This document shows, piece after piece, positions 11,246-23,882 of a stretch of DNA of 64,000 nt (position 1 is its first letter; every line of letters begins with the position of its first letter). The position numbers and the translations under genes are program-made. Under the pieces are notes generated by a model, which was not told the origin of the DNA, searched no databases, and saw nothing but the letters and a program-made list of their open reading frames with translations. The stretch comes from Pogostemon cablin (lineage: Eukaryota; Streptophyta; Magnoliopsida; Lamiales; Lamiaceae): assembly GCA_023678885.1 (NCBI GenBank), contig CM042987.1, positions 26,870,927 to 26,934,926 on the forward strand, in the 5' to 3' direction.

Positions 11246-14200
11246 ATCTCCCACTTATTCTAAAAGACTATGTTGTCATGTCTTCTGCCATACATCTGAT
11301 TTCTACTCCCACTACACGACCATTAAAAGTTCTCGCCTTAAGGTCCTTGTAAATGGTTTACTAGGTCATCATCCGATGCAATCTAGGCGACAACAACCTT
11401 CCCCTCATCATACGATTTCTCGTAACAGGTGGTACTCGCGCTCCATGTGTTTAATTGCCTTATGGACTTGTGATTTCTTCAAGTTTGCAACTGCACCAAT
11501 ATCATCAATGTAAATTGTGATTACCTTGGGCAAACTTAAAAACACTTCAAAGTCCATCATGAAGTCTCTAGAGTCATATAGATACTTTGGCTGCCTCATA
11601 GGCTCCAATTCATCATCTTTCCATGATAGAGTCAGGAGTCTGAAATATATTTCTATATAACACTCCTCCACATTATGACTCTACTTCCTAAGATTAAACA
11701 CATAACCTTTGAGGTGAATTTACTGCCGTCCAATCTGACTAAAAAATCTGAATCTACGTAATCCACAAGAAATAGTGAATCTGTCCAGTAAGTCCACATA
11801 TAATTTTCAGTCTTTCTCAGGCACTTTATATATGTCTTACTACAGTTCATCATTCTTGTTCCGGCTTACGTTGATACCTTCTGTTCATGCGTTCAGCAAA
11901 ACAGATATCCAACTTCATTCATAGCATTCTTTAGATTAAGCTTCCTTATTCGCCGAAGCATAAGGAACCGCTTTCATCTACTTTATCTTCTTTTTGTGTC
12001 TCAAAGACACATTTACTTAGATAAATTCACATGCTAAACGAGTGTGGACTGTATCATTTTATGAAACTTGAGATAAGCATAACATCCTTTCTTGTGATTC
12101 GTATTACCGTGATCAAAAGGATATATTTTGACTTTCTTAAGTCCTTCATCTCTACCGCTTTATTTACCATACCCATACGCCCGATAATACTCTTTCATTG
12201 TCTCCAATGAGCAAGATACTATCTATATATAGTCCAAGAAATACCACCACGTTTCCGTTACTCTTTACAACACACAAGACTCATCCGCTCATTGATTTAA
12301 ATCCATGCCACTGGATTACCTAATCAAAACAGATGCTTCACGATCTTAAAGCTTGCTTTAGTCCATCGTTGGACACTTTTAAGCTTACTATCAAAATGCT
12401 ATTAGTACTTTGTAATGAATCACTCTGGTTGCTTCACATAGATGTTTTCCTCAAGACTTCCAATCAGGAAAGCTGTCTTTGACATCTATTTGATGTTCCT
12501 CATAGTTCAATATGAGCAGCAATACATAAAAGAATCCGGATCAACTTAAGCATAGCTACCAGCGAACATGTTTTCTCATAATCGAACCATTTCTTTCTGA
12601 GTACACTTTTCCGCAACCAGCTTTGCTTCCAAGGTTCTCACCTTTCCGTATGATCCTCTTTTATTTCCCTTGACCACTTGCAATGGCTTTTACACCATTT
12701 TAGTGATCTTTCAAGCTCCAGACTTAATTTAGAATTCGTAGATTCTATTTCAACATTCATTGCAACTTACTAAGATTCCGCATTTTCATCTTGTAGTGCT
12801 ACGTCGTATCCGTGAGATAATACCATGTTCACTAGGGATCAAGTCTTACGACTCTCCCAAAATATATATTTATGGGTTGTCATACAACCCTCCCACTACG
12901 ACAAGGCACTACATGTAATTGTGTATCAGACGTGATACGCGTTGCAGTTTACCTTGTGGTATATCCTCTTGTACACTTGGTACTTATACTTTAGTGTTTT
13001 CCTCTCACTTCCTTTAGAACAACTTATACATAGGTTTGTGATTTATTACATAGTCCTTTTCCAAAAATCTAGTTATTGAGTTAACAATTATCCTTCGATC
13101 TTTTGGACTAAATAAATCACCCTCCATTTTTCTAGGATATCCCATATACAGACAAATATTTCACGAATTACTGTATCTAGGGCATATCCATAAAATGAAT
13201 TTAATTATTCCAAATAATTCATCATCTATCTAATCATAACCATAAGGGTCTTATTCCTTCTATCCACTACACCATTCAGTTTGGGGCATACCCGGTGTAG
13301 TCAACTTGAGATTTAATCTCAACTTCTGATCAATAGCTCCTAACTATCCCAAGAGGTATTCGCCATCATGATTGAATCATAATGACTTAATATATTTTCC
13401 ATGACGCTTCACTGTACCAGCCTTACAATTCTTGAATTAATCAAAGAACTTAGACATGCAGTGCATCATATAAATATATTGGTTTCCAGAATAATCTTCG
13501 AATATTCATAACCATCTCTCGCCTGGATAATATTAGGTTCGCTTGAATTAGAATGAACTAATTCCAACATATATATCTTTGGCTCTACACCCCACAGCCT
13601 TGAAAAGGCAGTTAATCATTTTTACTTCCAAGCAAGACTCGCAAGTCCGATAGTTTCCATTTCAGATAAACCTTACGGTCTATCGGCTATCAACTTTTGA
13701 ATCCTACTCAAGTAAAATGAATTAGTCATAGACGCCAAATGTATGTTTAGTTCATTTCCGAAGGTTCCTTTCTCTTACTTATATTAGAAGATGCATTATT
13801 TAATTACTATTTATTGCATCTGTGTGATGTACATGATTCAAGAGTTTACATATTATCCACCAACGTACTTTAACGGATTATAGCCTCATTCCTCATTACT
13901 ATGACCATGTCATTTAAATGAAATGAAGTATCCATCCGTTAATGCATAGAAACCGAAATTAAATTCTTTCTATGAAACGTACGTAAAGACAATTTCTCAT
14001 AATCAATCGTTTATTCTTATAATGAGATAAATAAACAACTCCCACTGCAATAGCAACTACCTTTGTAGTTTTACCCATGTTATTAATAATCTTATCCTTA
14101 CTCAGTGACAAACATTTAGTGATTCCAGTATCTACATACTTCGTATCAGCAGATGCCATCACTAATCATGTTTAAACCATTAGTAAATAAGATATTAAAT

Positions 14201-14267
14201 TTGTTCACATCATGATGAAAATTGGCTTTCTTTTGTCACATGTTTTGTTAGAAGTTTCCCACCATAT
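11246..14267 (-). pseudogene. Copia pol remnant (pre-integrase to RNase H)
   Basis: Minus-strand fragments in several frames follow Copia order. GKTTKVVAIAVGVVYLS...RNCLYV (13959-14162) is the pre-integrase segment. LKQA followed by CFDQVI-like sequence near 12300-12370 is reverse transcriptase. DYVDSDF...DGSKFTS (11653-11853) and DDIGAVANLKKSQ...HLLREIV (11408-11671) are RNase H. Stops and frameshifts break every domain, so no enzyme can be made. The integrase lies between the first two but is too decayed to delimit. Confidence 0.8.
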
Positions 14268-14272
14268 ACAAC

Positions 14273-16111
14273 TGATTAGCCATAATATAGTGGGCATGAC
14301 CAATTAAAGAAATTATCGAACCACAGGGAGGAAGGTACTAGAGTTTAAGCGATCTCAAGTTTATCGTGATTTTATAAGGACGACGGAAAGGAGCGGATAG
14401 GAGCAAATGAATGCAGTTATGCTAAAGCAAGAAATAAGGATAAAATGAATGCAAAGATAAGATGGTTCCAAATGATGCAATGATGAGATTAACAACAATC
14501 ATGGCATAGATAATTAAGTAATCATGCAATTAATTCTAATCTCTCATGGACAAGGTATAGAAGCGATCACTAATTCCACCTAAACTCTCTCTCGAGATGG
14601 ATAGGATGTAGGCCCTCAACAAGGCTCCCAAACGCACATAGGATCGAGACAATAGCAAACACCTCCCACTAGGTACTAATTACTCTATGAGTTCCCTAAT
14701 TAGGTACTAAATCATAAGCAATATTCCCTTTTAAGGTACTATGAATTCACTAATTGTTTGGGTCTCCTCATTTAATCAACCAACCTCTCGATTAAGCTAA
14801 TCAAATGTTCTATCAAAGGGTTCTAAATCTAGAAGGATATCTCTATCTCATTCTAAATTAATGCACATGAAGTGTATGATGAAATGATTCAATGAACTAT
14901 CCTAAACACATAATTGATTTCTCAATCTAATCACATGCCCATGACAATTAATCACACAAATCATCATATACATCAAGCAATCAACAATCAATGATAGAAA
15001 TAACACAAAGCCCATTCAAGATTAAAATCAATTTGCATAAAAACTAAATTATCCAACACCAATCATGGAGCTAATCTCACAAAGGAGATTAGCCTCTCAT
15101 ATCCATAAGAAAATTAACATAGACATTAAGATCCTTACAAAACATGATCAATCTATAAAGAAATGCACAAAAATTAGAATTAGATTCCCCCTTTGAAGTG
15201 CTTCAATGGAGATCTCCTTCTTCTTCTTGTGATCTCACTCTCCCTTGCTTCCTTGATCACTTGGATGGTGGATTTGATGGAGGGGATCAAGTGTAGATGG
15301 ATGGAATCAAGGAATAGTGAATGGGATGAAGGGTAGATGGAATGGAGAGGAAAAGTGTGTGAAAAATGGTGTGTATTAGGTGTAGATCTGATCCCCCTGA
15401 TATTTACACTCCAAAATGGGTGTTTTTACCCCTTAGAACCTTCTAGAACACATTATAATCATAAAAATGACTTTGGGCCGAGCATGGGTCGAATTCGGGT
15501 CAAGTTCGGATCGGTGCAGCGCAGTCTCACCGTTTCGCGCATAACTTCCACATCCGATCTCCAATTTGAGTAATTCTTACGCTCACACGATCCTCTTTTC
15601 ATTGGCTTTCTATCCATATAAAGATCTGACAAAACATCCAACATTTGAAGGTGTAACAAGTCATACAAAGTAGCACAACCGTGCTGAGTAGAAACAGCCT
15701 GCGCGACGTCACCATTTTAATCATAACTTTCTCGTTTGGGCTCGGATTGAAGTGTTTCTTATACCAAAACGATCCTCTTTTATGTGGCTTTCCAACCATA
15801 TATCACACTTCTTATTTTGAGCTCCACAAGAGTACAGAAAAATTACACAAGTTGGACGTGCGTTTTTCAGCATTTTGCTTAATTTGACTCATTTTCCCTC
15901 GTTTCAACTCCGAATTAAGCTTCGTTTTTTTCCCAAATTTTCCTTCTCGCGTCTAGAATCTATTTTTACCTAAAAATCATACGTTTAAGCTCATTTACAC
16001 ACATTTACATAAAAACACAAAACACAACCAAATAACACATAAATACGGATAAAATCATACGAAAACACATATAAAAAGATACTAAAATCTAGGTGAAAAT
16101 ATCACTCATCA
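14273..16111 (-). repeat. Gypsy 3' LTR (left), 1839 bp
   Basis: The boundaries are TGATTAGCC...CTCATCA. Every reading frame in it recurs exactly 5210 bp to the right with the same translation. The four open frames at 15337-15887 are therefore repeated LTR sequence, not genes. Confidence 0.95.
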
Positions 16112-18164
16112 CACCCCCAAACTTAAAGTGTTGTGCGTCCCCGCACAACGAAAATGATAAACCAATGAGAGTGATTTTCACCTAGGAAAAGACTAAACGA
16201 ACATAAGTAACAACACATCAATAATAATAAGAATCACAATTTATGCTAAGTCATCCTACAACATTAGATTCATGACATGAAGAATTAACAAGTTCAATCT
16301 AAAGAGAATGATAGTGTAATACAGTCCCTTTTTAGTCCAAGCCTCACATAGATATCAATTTCACTCAACACTCTTTAAAGTAGGTAAATCAACACTCATC
16401 AATTGATTGGCTTGACTCGCTATAAGCTTGCTCATGGACTACATTCACAAACCACCAAAGTTTTCATTAGTGATCAAAAAGGTCTTTCATTAAGGATGTA
16501 ATGATAGGCTCTTTGGTAGGGTATGGAAGATATGGATAATAGTGACTAAGCAAGTGTAAGTAATCGAAGAGATGGCCAATTTCTCCAACTTCTCCACTTT
16601 TCTTTCTTCCTTTCTCAACTTTGGTACTCACAAGCACTACTCATCAACATTCCTTTGGATTGAGCTTCTTATGATGCATGCTTCCTTTCTTTGAATTTTT
16701 ATTTCCTTGAGCATCTTGTTGTTGCTTTACTCATTTTTCTTGTTTTGAGGTTACATGTTCATTTTTTTTTTTATGCTCTTTTTCATCCTTTTTCTTGCTT
16801 GTTTACCATTTCCTTTTTCTTTTTCTTCCTTATCAAACCTTTCTAGTTACCATCTCCTCAATCACCCACACAAATGGTATATATGTAAGGCTTAAGTGGG
16901 TAATCATGGCTTGTAATGTGCTATATTCACAATAAAAAGGCTTAAAGGCTCAAAATGGTTAACTAGGGATGATGTACATGGTAGGAAAATATATGGCAAT
17001 GACTATGAATAACAAGGATGGCCTAAGATCATTTCACTAATCTCCACAAATCGGGCTCGTTCCTATAGTCCTTGAGCAAATTCTAGCTTATCAAACACAA
17101 CCAATCCACTCATGAAGAAAAATACCATGTATGCACGGTTGAGGTTCAAATACTCACAAGCTTGTGCTCGGACCTTAAGAAACTTATTACACCACATCCA
17201 TCTCAAAATTGAACAAGTTAAGTAAAACATGTCACAATTCGAAAGTGTAGAGATTCTTAATCATAACTTGTCATCACTTACTACCACAACATATCACCAC
17301 TCATGTTCAAAAATGACTCACAACATCCCAAAACAAACCACCAAACATACCAAGACAAAAATAAGAAAACACACAAAACATAAAATAAAGACTCAACAAA
17401 CAAGAAACAAAACAAAAACACATTACATGCAAAAACAAAAATCACCATCATTAACAATAAAGCACACATTCTATATCATCCATGATCAATTAAGCTCACA
17501 AGTATCCCCATCTTTGATTGAAAATAAAATCCTAACTAATGAAAATAAACATCCCAAAAACATAACACATAAAGTAGCATGCTAATCACATCAATACACA
17601 TCAAAATATGTCAAGCAACTAGAAGTGATAAGGTGTAGAATACTCCCTCAATGGGCATTTGGTAAAGAAAACGTTAGCTCCAAGCTCCATTCGTGCTTCC
17701 AATACCTTTCACTCATGCTCAAACACTTAACAAACACCGTTAGCTCAACAATTGCATTTAACAAATATGGACTATCATGCACTTCAACACCACCAATCAT
17801 ACCAAAATCAAACCAAACTCATGAGAAAAATTCAAAATTAGCCCAAAAATACGAAAAGTATATGCTTTCAAGACAAAGTATGTTCACACCACGCCATATC
17901 CCCCCAAACTTAAATTGAAACAAGAGTTTCGAGGTAAGTTTGCAAAAAGTGGTGTGACTTACTTTCACACTTCAAATCAAGCACTTATCGTTTGTCCAAT
18001 ACGCATTCTCCTCATGAACACAATCAATCTACATGCCAAAAATGCAAACAAACAAATTCATCAACCTTATTGAAAGCATTAAATAAAGCAATAAAAGGTA
18101 ATGATGGGTTGCCTCCCATCTAGCGCTAAGTTTAACGTCTTCAAGCCGGACGATAGTCTTTAGC
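16112..18164 (-). other. Gypsy 3' region with polypurine tract
   Basis: Just inside the 3' LTR the minus strand reads AAGTTTGGGGGTG (16112-16124), the polypurine tract. The next 2 kb are non-coding and closely related to 60093-62240 in the other Gypsy element. A second purine-tract-like copy (TTAAGTTTGGGGGG) lies near 17899-17912. Next to the ORF end is GGGAGGCAACCC (18108-18119 reversed), a motif often found after pol in plant Athila-like elements. Open frames at 17229-17918 are compositional. Confidence 0.7.
16130..16149 (-). other. Conserved hairpin beside the polypurine tract
   Basis: The sense (minus) strand is GTTGTGCG-GGGA-CGCACAAC: a perfect 8-bp stem with a GGGA loop of GNRA type. 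The second element has the same structure at 60110-60129 with paired base changes. Confidence 0.75.
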
Positions 18165-19340
18165 TCATGGTGGTCTTGAATAGTCCTTAGGCACTATCAT
18201 AGGTTTCTTCTTGAAGTAATGCCTTGTGCTCTCCCGTTCAACCACTAGAACGGTTCCCTTCTTATTAAATAGCTCAAGTAATTGGTCTCCGAAGGCGTTC
18301 TTCACAAGGAATGGCCCTTTCCACTTGTTCCACTTTTTCCATGGGGCTTTATATGCATTTTGAACTTCAACCACATCCCCCGGTAAGAATTCGGGCATTG
18401 ACAAGTGTTGTTGTCCTCTTGCAACCTTTTTCCTACAATCACCAAATAAATTTTTATCAATGAAATCATGGAAGTTCTTAAGAGAATTTGAAATTTCAAT
18501 AGAATGAGAAGGTTTTGGCTTGTGGGGAGTAGAATCCATGATCTTAGTTTCCGGAGGTTTCCTTTCTTCCATAATGGCATGAATCTCTTTTTGATTTTGA
18601 ATCTTGACTTTCTCTACCATCTCTTCAAGAGACTCGACAAATCTATCGAATTCCCCCTTCAACTCTTCTTTCAACTCTTTAGCTTTCACCCACTTAGGCA
18701 TCCTTTCTCTTCTTTCCTTTATAACCTCATCAACCCCCAAACTAGTCTTGTTCCGATCCTTAATAGAGGAAGAAGGCTTGTTGTTCTCAACGGTGGATAC
18801 AACTTGACTAACTTGGTGCTCAATGGAATCCAATCTAGCACCGAATGCTACTATTGCACTTGTCACCATGTCACACCAATTTTCGATTCGATCCATCCAC
18901 ATTTCATTAAACTTACTCTCCTTCTCTATGCGATCCATAATCATTTCAAACATCTTTTCTCCAAACATTGCTATGTGGTCACTTTGGGTGGAATAAGAGG
19001 TGTTGGAGTCTTGAAAATTTCCCCATAGATGTGGTTGATTTCCTTCTTGATGACTAGAAAAATTTCCTTGAAAAACATCTTCCACACCTTGAGGGTATAC
19101 TTGATGACTCATTTGATGAGGAACTCCAAAATCTCCATAACCTTGTTGTAGGAATTGCATATCTTGTACTCCATAATCCGGTTGCAAATTAGGTTCACCA
19201 TTTGGCATTTGAAATCCTTGAAAATTTCCTTGTGTGTTCATAACGGAATGAACACTTCTATTCACCATATCTCGAAGAGTATCCATGTAGCTCATATTTT
19301 TGGGGTTGCTCTCCTTCTTCTTCCTTCTCAAGGTATGCAC
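18165..19340 (-). CDS. Chimeric Gypsy ORF: gag-like linker, coiled coil, integrase C-terminal-like tail
   Basis: The 391-residue ORF starts at the ATG (19338-19340), about 120 bases after the primer-binding site. Residues 1-130 are Gln/Asn/Gly-rich with repeated GNFQ-type motifs, like the linker after gag in Athila-type elements and in the ORF at 62244-63965. Residues 130-275 are charged and likely coiled coil (RRERMPKWVKAKELKEELKG). Residues 315-391 resemble the integrase C-terminal GPF/Y module: FLPGDVVEVQN, WKGPFLVKNAFGD, then RHYF. Protease, RT, RNase H and the integrase catalytic core are absent, as if a large in-frame deletion joined the ends of gag-pol. The frame is intact, unlike the host Copia. 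Function is unknown; a nucleic-acid or chromatin-binding role is only a guess. Confidence 0.75.
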   Translation of the reverse strand: MHTLRRKKKESNPKNMSYMDTLRDMVNRSVHSVMNTQGNFQGFQMPNGEPNLQPDYGVQDMQFLQQGYGDFGVPHQMSHQVYPQGVEDVFQGNFSSHQEGNQPHLWGNFQDSNTSYSTQSDHIAMFGEKMFEMIMDRIEKESKFNEMWMDRIENWCDMVTSAIVAFGARLDSIEHQVSQVVSTVENNKPSSSIKDRNKTSLGVDEVIKERRERMPKWVKAKELKEELKGEFDRFVESLEEMVEKVKIQNQKEIHAIMEERKPPETKIMDSTPHKPKPSHSIEISNSLKNFHDFIDKNLFGDCRKKVARGQQHLSMPEFLPGDVVEVQNAYKAPWKKWNKWKGPFLVKNAFGDQLLELFNKKGTVLVVERESTRHYFKKKPMIVPKDYSRPP

Positions 19341-19462
19341 CTATAAAAGAAAGAAAAATTAGAACAAAATTTTCCAAAGCAAATATAAGATGCAAAAATA
19401 AAAAAAATCCTTATTAAGACCACTCTAAACAATCCTTCGTCAAACTACTAGCGACCGTTACC

Positions 19463-19480
19463 TCCCCGGCAACGGCGCCA
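19463..19480 (-). other. Gypsy primer-binding site (tRNA-Asp)
   Basis: The minus strand reads TGGCGCCGTTGCCGGGGA, 18 bases complementary to the 3' end of plant tRNA-Asp. It begins 2 bp inside the 5' LTR. This choice of primer is typical of the Athila/Tat branch. Confidence 0.9.
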
Positions 19481-19482
19481 TT

Positions 19483-21321
19483 TGATTAGCCATAATATAG
19501 TGGGCATGACCAATTAAAGAAATTATCGAACCACAGGGAGGAAGGTACTAGAGTTTAAGCGATCTCAAGTTTATCGTGATTTTATAAGGACGACGGAAAG
19601 GAGCGGATAGGAGCAAATGAATGCAGTTATGCTAAAGCAAGAAATAAGGATAAAATGAATGCAAAGATAAGATGGTTCCAAATGATGCAATGATGAGATT
19701 AACAACAATCATGGCATAGATAATTAAGTAATCATGCAATTAATTCTAATCTCTCATGGACAAGGTATAGAAGCGATCACTAATTCCACCTAAACTCTCT
19801 CTCGAGATGGATAGGATGTAGGCCCTCAACAAGGCTCCCAAACGCACATAGGATCGAGACAATAGCAAACACCTCCCACTAGGTACTAATTACTCTATGA
19901 GTTCCCTAATTAGGTACTAAATCATAAGCAATATTCCCTTTTAAGGTACTATGAATTCACTAATTGTTTGGGTCTCCTCATTTAATCAACCAACCTCTCG
20001 ATTAAGCTAATCAAATGTTCTATCAAAGGGTTCTAAATCTAGAAGGATATCTCTATCTCATTCTAAATTAATGCACATGAAGTGTATGATGAAATGATTC
20101 AATGAACTATCCTAAACACATAATTGATTTCTCAATCTAATCACATGCCCATGACAATTAATCACACAAATCATCATATACATCAAGCAATCAACAATCA
20201 ATGATAGAAATAACACAAAGCCCATTCAAGATTAAAATCAATTTGCATAAAAACTAAATTATCCAACACCAATCATGGAGCTAATCTCACAAAGGAGATT
20301 AGCCTCTCATATCCATAAGAAAATTAACATAGACATTAAGATCCTTACAAAACATGATCAATCTATAAAGAAATGCACAAAAATTAGAATTAGATTCCCC
20401 CTTTGAAGTGCTTCAATGGAGATCTCCTTCTTCTTCTTGTGATCTCACTCTCCCTTGCTTCCTTGATCACTTGGATGGTGGATTTGATGGAGGGGATCAA
20501 GTGTAGATGGATGGAATCAAGGAATAGTGAATGGGATGAAGGGTAGATGGAATGGAGAGGAAAAGTGTGTGAAAAATGGTGTGTATTAGGTGTAGATCTG
20601 ATCCCCCTGATATTTACACTCCAAAATGGGTGTTTTTACCCCTTAGAACCTTCTAGAACACATTATAATCATAAAAATGACTTTGGGCCGAGCATGGGTC
20701 GAATTCGGGTCAAGTTCGGATCGGTGCAGCGCAGTCTCACCGTTTCGCGCATAACTTCCACATCCGATCTCCAATTTGAGTAATTCTTACGCTCACACGA
20801 TCCTCTTTTCATTGGCTTTCTATCCATATAAAGATCTGACAAAACATCCAACATTTGAAGGTGTAACAAGTCATACAAAGTAGCACAACCGTGCTGAGTA
20901 GAAACAGCCTGCGCGACGTCACCATTTTAATCATAACTTTCTCGTTTGGGCTCGGATTGAAGTGTTTCTTATACCAAAACGATCCTCTTTTATGTGGCTT
21001 TCCAACCATATATCACACTTCTTATTTTGAGCTCCACAAGAGTACAGAAAAATTACACAAGTTGGACGTGCGTTTTTCAGCATTTTGCTTAATTTGACTC
21101 ATTTTCCCTCGTTTCAACTCCGAATTAAGCTTCGTTTTTTTCCCAAATTTTCCTTCTCGCGTCTAGAATCTATTTTTACCTAAAAATCATACGTTTAAGC
21201 TCATTTACACACATTTACATAAAAACACAAAACACAACCAAATAACACATAAATACGGATAAAATCATACGAAAACACATATAAAAAGATACTAAAATCT
21301 AGGTGAAAATATCACTCATCA
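19483..21321 (-). repeat. Gypsy 5' LTR (right), 1839 bp
   Basis: This is the identical-looking partner of 14273-16111. It is two bases from the primer-binding site and holds the promoter end of the element. Confidence 0.95.
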
Positions 21322-21326
21322 ACAAC

Positions 21327-23868
21327 CTTTCGTATTTCAGGTAGAACTTGCTCAAAACATCCAGACAAATTGTGAAGAATAAATTGATTTAGGTTTCCCT
21401 TTCAATTTCTATTCCATGCTTTTCCAATTCATTCATGAATTCAACCATAATCTTCTGCCTTTTAATTTACTCAAGTATCCGAAGAGTTACATGAGACCAT
21501 CATATTTCTATGAACCTCTCATCTCTTCACTAGAGACTTTAATAGGCATCATGAGATGTCCTTTGTGATAACACACATGTATTTTCTTAAGCAGTAGAAA
21601 TTTAAAATCAAGATCCTTTTCTAATCAACTTATTTGGACAATTAAATATTATTTCTTTTAGTAAACACTTAGTGAAATAAAACCATTTGAAATTCAGAGA
21701 ATCACAAATAAATATTCCGATCAAATCTTCGAATTTTATCCTTTTATATTGATTCCCTCAAAACAATATAAAATAAAATTCACCGACATCTCAAGCACCG
21801 TGAGTCTGCAAGCCACGTTAGGGTGGACGTTTACAAACCCGAACATTTACAAGAGAAGGTTTTACCCATTAATTTCATTTGTTAACCTAACTTTATGACA
21901 AAATAATTAATAGTCGGTACATCTAAGTGTACACCATTATTTGATCCCAAGTCCGCTGCCCAAGCTTATGTGCCTTACTGTTAGAGAAGTACACACGCGC
22001 TCAGATAATTTTCTACAACCATCAATTATATAAGTTTGTACCAGTGAACCGCATATAAGCTCATCCGTTAGGGAGAAAGGCACTATAGCCAACGCGCAAG
22101 TCCATATGCAACACATTACAAATAATAATTATTTAAAGAAGTTTGTACCAGTGATCCGTGAATAAACTCATCCGTTAGGGAGGAAGGCTCTATTGCCAAC
22201 GCGCAAGTTTACTCACATCACTTACAAACCAATAATGGATGCCGTGGGAATTAATTACCAATCCCCTCTCCCACTTAGTTATTTAAACACCGAGGGTTTT
22301 TAACATGCATATAATATTCCAGAATAAAATATACAACTTAGACATGCTTCTATTAACAGCAATTTAAATAAATAAATTACATAGAACATGTCTTACACAT
22401 ATACAATAATAATTAACAATTAAATCAATTAATCAGTTATATAACATTAATTAATTGCATAAATAGTGGATTAATTAATTTGGGCCCTAGAGCAACAAAG
22501 AAGCACAAAATGAGCAGCAGATTAAATAATTAATCAAGCCCATTTTCCATGACCCATATACTCAGCCCAAAATTAAATTAAATCCACCAAGCCCACTAGC
22601 ACAAAATTAGTCAATTAATAAATAACTAATCATGCTTGGCCCATTACCCACAATTAATTAAAACCAGCATTAGCCTAGCAGCCCATTACCATTTAACTAA
22701 AATTGGGCCCATATCCACAGCCCAAAACTATTTAATTAAAAATGAGCAGCCCACAAGCTAGAAATAGGCCCATTCTCACAAAATAAATTAAAAATGGGCC
22801 CAACAAGGTGGATAAACCCAATAAGGGATCTCAACCCTTCATCCTGCTAAGATCATCAGCCGCAAACGACTGTCCTCACATAGCAAACACCGGCTAATCA
22901 TGGTGCCGCTGCAGCCGGCGAACCTGCCCACCGGAATCAAGCCGCCACCTAGCATCTGTCGCACCGGTCAGCGGCAGTCGTAGCAGACCAGCAAACATCG
23001 ACTCACCGGAGCCCAGCAGTGACTCACCCAGAAGCCATGGCTTTCGCGATCGGGACTGAGTCAGGTTTGCTCGGAAACACCATCCACTGATTTAACAGCC
23101 TGGAATCACCACTGCTCACATCTGTGTCTCCTCGTGCATCCCATCAGTCGCCGTCAGTTTGCCCTGGTGAACAAACGGACTGCTTGCAATCGCTCCCATA
23201 AGACCTCCAGTGCATCATGATTGCGCGACAGCAATCCAGTCACCGCTCGTTTCAGTCCACTTTCGCGATTCGCCAGGTGCATCCCACAGTCTGCCATGCC
23301 CGAAACTTGCAGGGACTCGCCTGGATCTTGCTTTTCAGTCTCGCTCGTGGCTAGTCTGATTCACCCAGATCGTCCAGGTGAGACGCCGATCTGTCATCAA
23401 ATAGCCACAATCTCATATCGACGCCAGAATGTCACTGCTCTGTCAGACGCCGCCAATCGAGTCTCGCCGACCTATTCTTGTTGGCCTGACAGCCATGAGG
23501 GCTATCACCGGGTTTCACCACTTTCAGCCATCAGCCGTGACACCCATCTGCCTCGCCTTCGACTTGTCCAGACTGACTTTCTCCCATCGCCGACCAGCAG
23601 GCTGTGCCTTTATTCGTCGCTTACAACCATATGTGTATGTTGTTCCATGATCCAATGATCGATTAATAACGATAATACTTTGCAGATTAGAGATTTCATG
23701 TATGTAACAAAATAATACAATCTCTAATTCTCATGCTATTCATACGATTGTCATCAGATTATTACACATAATCACATAAGCCCCTTTTATACATGCTTAC
23801 TAAACGACGAATACCAGAAGTAAGGCACCAATTCTACCTAACGTCTCACGTTTCACCACGAAACCAAC
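21327..23868 (-). pseudogene. Copia gag remnant and long leader
   Basis: Minus-strand reading near 21350-21450 gives gag-like IMVEFMNELEKHGIEIE with a stop soon after. The rest (about 21800-23868) is an unusually long untranslated leader. It has a tandem duplication (about 22034-22103 and 22141-22210, period 107, sharing CATCCGTTAGGGAG), AGCCCA-rich tracts at 22480-22800, and a GC-rich block at 22850-23640. An open plus-strand frame at 23221-23658 has no family match and opposes the element, so it is not called as a gene. Confidence 0.5.
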
Positions 23869-23880
23869 GCTCTGATACCA
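23869..23880 (-). other. Copia primer-binding site (initiator Met tRNA)
   Basis: The minus strand reads TGGTATCAGAGC, complementary to the 3' end of plant initiator methionine tRNA. It is 2 bp from the right LTR. This is where reverse transcription starts. Confidence 0.92.
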
Positions 23881-23882
23881 AT

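Larger units (their letters stand above)
14273..21321 (-). mobile_element. Non-autonomous Athila/Tat-like Gypsy element (nested, young)
   Basis: This 7049-bp element is inserted in the Copia remnant with the 5-bp duplication ACAAC (14268-14272 and 21322-21326). The LTRs are 1839 bp each, start TGATTAGCC and end CTCATCA; they look identical wherever I compared them. The primer-binding site matches tRNA-Asp, as used by Athila elements. The only sizeable ORF is 391 codons; no protease, reverse transcriptase, RNase H or integrase core is present. It must therefore have moved with enzymes from a relative. Identical LTRs mean recent insertion. Confidence 0.92.

Noticed and set aside
15337..15887. 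Open frames of 66-78 codons in the Gypsy LTR, repeated at 20547-21097
   Set aside because: Frames overlap on both strands and occur in both LTRs; no family match.
23221..23658. 145-codon plus-strand frame
   Set aside because: It opposes the host Copia element, has no recognised domain, and GC-rich sequence makes long frames by chance.
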